Positions 13,030 to 13,963 of a stretch of 13,963 nt of DNA are shown here, in pieces. Numbering within the stretch: position 1 is the stretch's first letter; the number at the start of each line of letters is the position of its first letter. Both the position numbers and the translations under genes were made by a program. Origin of the DNA: JBAYFX01 sp041666965 (GTDB taxonomy: Bacteria > Patescibacteriota > Microgenomatia > UBA12405); contig JBAYFX010000020.1 of assembly GCA_041666965.1 (NCBI GenBank), positions 1 to 13,963 of the forward strand. Direction: 5' to 3'. The notes beneath the pieces are model-generated. The model had not been told where the DNA came from. It made no database searches and was given only the letters and a program-made list of their open reading frames with translations.

Positions 13030-13764
13030 ATGGATACTAACATTAGTCGTGAACTATTTACATTAGGTTTTAGCGCGTTTGCTGGTGCGTTTTTTGCGTA
13101 TTTATTCACTAGAATTGCGGACTTCTTCTCGAAGGTATACCAAAGACAGGTTAAACACTATAACTCGTTAGTTAATCTTGATACACAATTAAATGAAATT
13201 GGGGGAATTATCAATGACGATCTGTATATAATTCCTGAATTTGTTAGAGTAATTTCTTCCGGCCATATCTACTTCAATAATCTTAGACCCTTGCCAATTG
13301 ATAAAAGCCACTATGAAAATTTATACGATTTAGATTTAATAAACATTTTGTTTTCGTACAATTATGAACTAAGGAAAATTAACGACGATATAGATACTGT
13401 TTCTAGGGGATATGACAAGATAGAGTCGGCATTTACCCAGAAAAATATAACCCCAGAAGAGTATCTCTACAATTGTAAAAATTTAGCCGCCACATTGGTG
13501 GTACAAAAGTTATTTTTAACAAAACTCCAAGACAAAACCACAAGGCTAATTGCTCGAATAAGAATCGAAAGTAAAAATGATATGCCACTTGGAACAAAAT
13601 TACAAAGTCTTTTCACTAAAACAAACGGGCCAAAAATAACAAAGGCAGAAATAGATACGGAATTAAAGAAATTGGAAAAGGAAATTGAAGAAACAAGGAC
13701 TTCAAGTAGAATGGAAATTGATGAAACATTAAAAGAGGCCGGACTGTTGGATATAAAAAGATAA
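13030..13764 (+). CDS. membrane-anchored helical protein of unknown function
   Basis: A 244-residue protein. One hydrophobic segment at about 9-28 (LFTLGFSAFAGAFFAYLF) lies near the N-terminus, followed by a mostly helical, charged region. The C-terminal 40 residues (about 204-238) are rich in Lys and Glu with heptad-like spacing and probably form a coiled coil. There is no cleavable signal: the helix is followed by basic residues (KVYQRQVKHY), which suggests that the bulk lies in the cytoplasm. No family is recognised. It begins one base after the stop of the BtrH-like gene and ends one base before the next ATG, so all three proteins are likely to be made together and may form a complex at the membrane. 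Confidence 0.75.
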   Translation: MDTNISRELFTLGFSAFAGAFFAYLFTRIADFFSKVYQRQVKHYNSLVNLDTQLNEIGGIINDDLYIIPEFVRVISSGHIYFNNLRPLPIDKSHYENLYDLDLINILFSYNYELRKINDDIDTVSRGYDKIESAFTQKNITPEEYLYNCKNLAATLVVQKLFLTKLQDKTTRLIARIRIESKNDMPLGTKLQSLFTKTNGPKITKAEIDTELKKLEKEIEETRTSSRMEIDETLKEAGLLDIKR

Positions 13765-13765
13765 T

Positions 13766-13963
13766 ATGTTCTGGGAAAACTTTTGGCCTAACTTTTTCGC
13801 TAATTTAATTGTTGACGGCCTAATTGTAGGTGTTGTCTTTTTTGTCCTCGAAAGATACTTCAACACAAAGGATCGTAAAATCGAAGAAGAAAATCGGGAA
13901 AAACAAAGGAAGGAAAATTTACACATAGCCGTTAATATGCTGTGGGCTGAAATAGAACACAAT
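13766..13963 (+). CDS. partial gene: second N-terminally anchored protein
   Basis: An open frame of 66 codons that runs off the window edge. It starts at the ATG one base after the preceding stop (TAATATG), the same junction as between the first two genes. The product begins with an aromatic-rich amphipathic stretch (FWENFWPNFFANL), then a hydrophobic helix (about 13-28, LIVDGLIVGVVFFVLE), then a highly charged helix with EEENREKQRKEN. The layout, one short anchor plus a charged helix, parallels the upstream 244-residue protein without clear sequence similarity. The longer frame on the opposite strand (13729-13962) is judged to be its shadow. Confidence 0.6.
   Translation, partial: MFWENFWPNFFANLIVDGLIVGVVFFVLERYFNTKDRKIEEENREKQRKENLHIAVNMLWAEIEHN

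Larger units (their letters stand above)
9609..13963. mobile_element. integrated element (left part), bounded by tRNA-Glu
   Basis: The stretch holds a large serine recombinase next to a tRNA, a small protein in front of it, a terminase-small-subunit-like HTH protein and a three-gene cargo operon. The composition change agrees: + strand G and C counts in sampled 60-base lines are 23/4 (7801) and 24/6 (5461) in the host part, but 11/8 (10201), 10/12 (11581) and 10/10 (12601) here. No second copy of the tRNA-Glu 3' end was found up to 13963, so the right end lies outside. Whether it is a prophage, plasmid-like or conjugative element cannot be told. Confidence 0.7.

Noticed and set aside
13729..13962. 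77-codon minus-strand frame at the right edge
   Set aside because: Ser/Phe/Leu-rich product typical of a shadow; the plus-strand frame has the same coupled junction as the upstream gene pair.
9609..13963. Second copy of the tRNA-Glu 3' end as the right attachment site
   Set aside because: No stretch like TCCCACTGGGGTCA was seen, so the right boundary is not in the window.
1..13963. CRISPR array or inverted-repeat-bounded insertion sequence
   Set aside because: No regularly spaced repeats and no DDE-type transposase frame were seen.

Overview
The window looks like chromosomal DNA of an uncultivated, small-genome bacterium, most likely of the Candidate Phyla Radiation (Patescibacteria). This is an inference from low GC, very tight packing, overlapping genes, shortened housekeeping proteins (RsmI without its C-terminal domain, a 204-residue HolA-like protein) and start codons that mostly lack a Shine-Dalgarno sequence. 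TGA is used as an ordinary stop.

Host part, 1 to about 9608. A degenerate tRNA-Gln-like copy and an intact tRNA-Gln(UUG) stand at the left edge. They are followed by a Nudix hydrolase (-), a GIY-YIG nuclease-like protein (+) and a small membrane protein (+). A five-gene minus-strand run (5247 down to 1332) encodes envelope proteins: a secreted, anchored transglutaminase-like protein, a four-helix holin-IV-like protein, SecG, an anchored family 5 solute-binding protein and a 71-residue single-span protein. Divergent from it is lexA-rsmI (+). Next come ppsA and a holA-like gene (both -). A tRNA-Glu(UUC) on + ends the host part.

Accessory part, about 9609 to the right edge. A large serine recombinase abuts the 3' end of tRNA-Glu, and its reading frame runs antisense through the whole tRNA. 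Upstream of it are an unlisted 58-codon gene, a 94-nt leader with an 11-bp perfect inverted repeat ending flush at that gene's start codon, and a TTGACA/GATAAT promoter. Beyond is a terminase-small-subunit-like HTH protein. A divergent promoter region (11977-12083) then feeds a three-gene plus-strand operon with 1-nt gaps: a BtrH-like cysteine-fold protein, a membrane-anchored helical protein and a second membrane protein cut by the window edge. The strong G-over-C excess on the + strand of the host part disappears past tRNA-Glu, which supports a recently acquired integrated element whose far end lies outside the window.

A recurring pattern is a -10-like hexamer 5 to 7 nt before the start codon (Nudix, the 78-residue protein, the transglutaminase protein, lexA, ppsA, holA, the HTH gene, the BtrH-like gene), as expected for leaderless mRNAs. 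The recombinase operon is the contrast, with a long structured leader. No stretch above 300 bases lacks a gene; the longest is 11267-11433 (leader and promoter).
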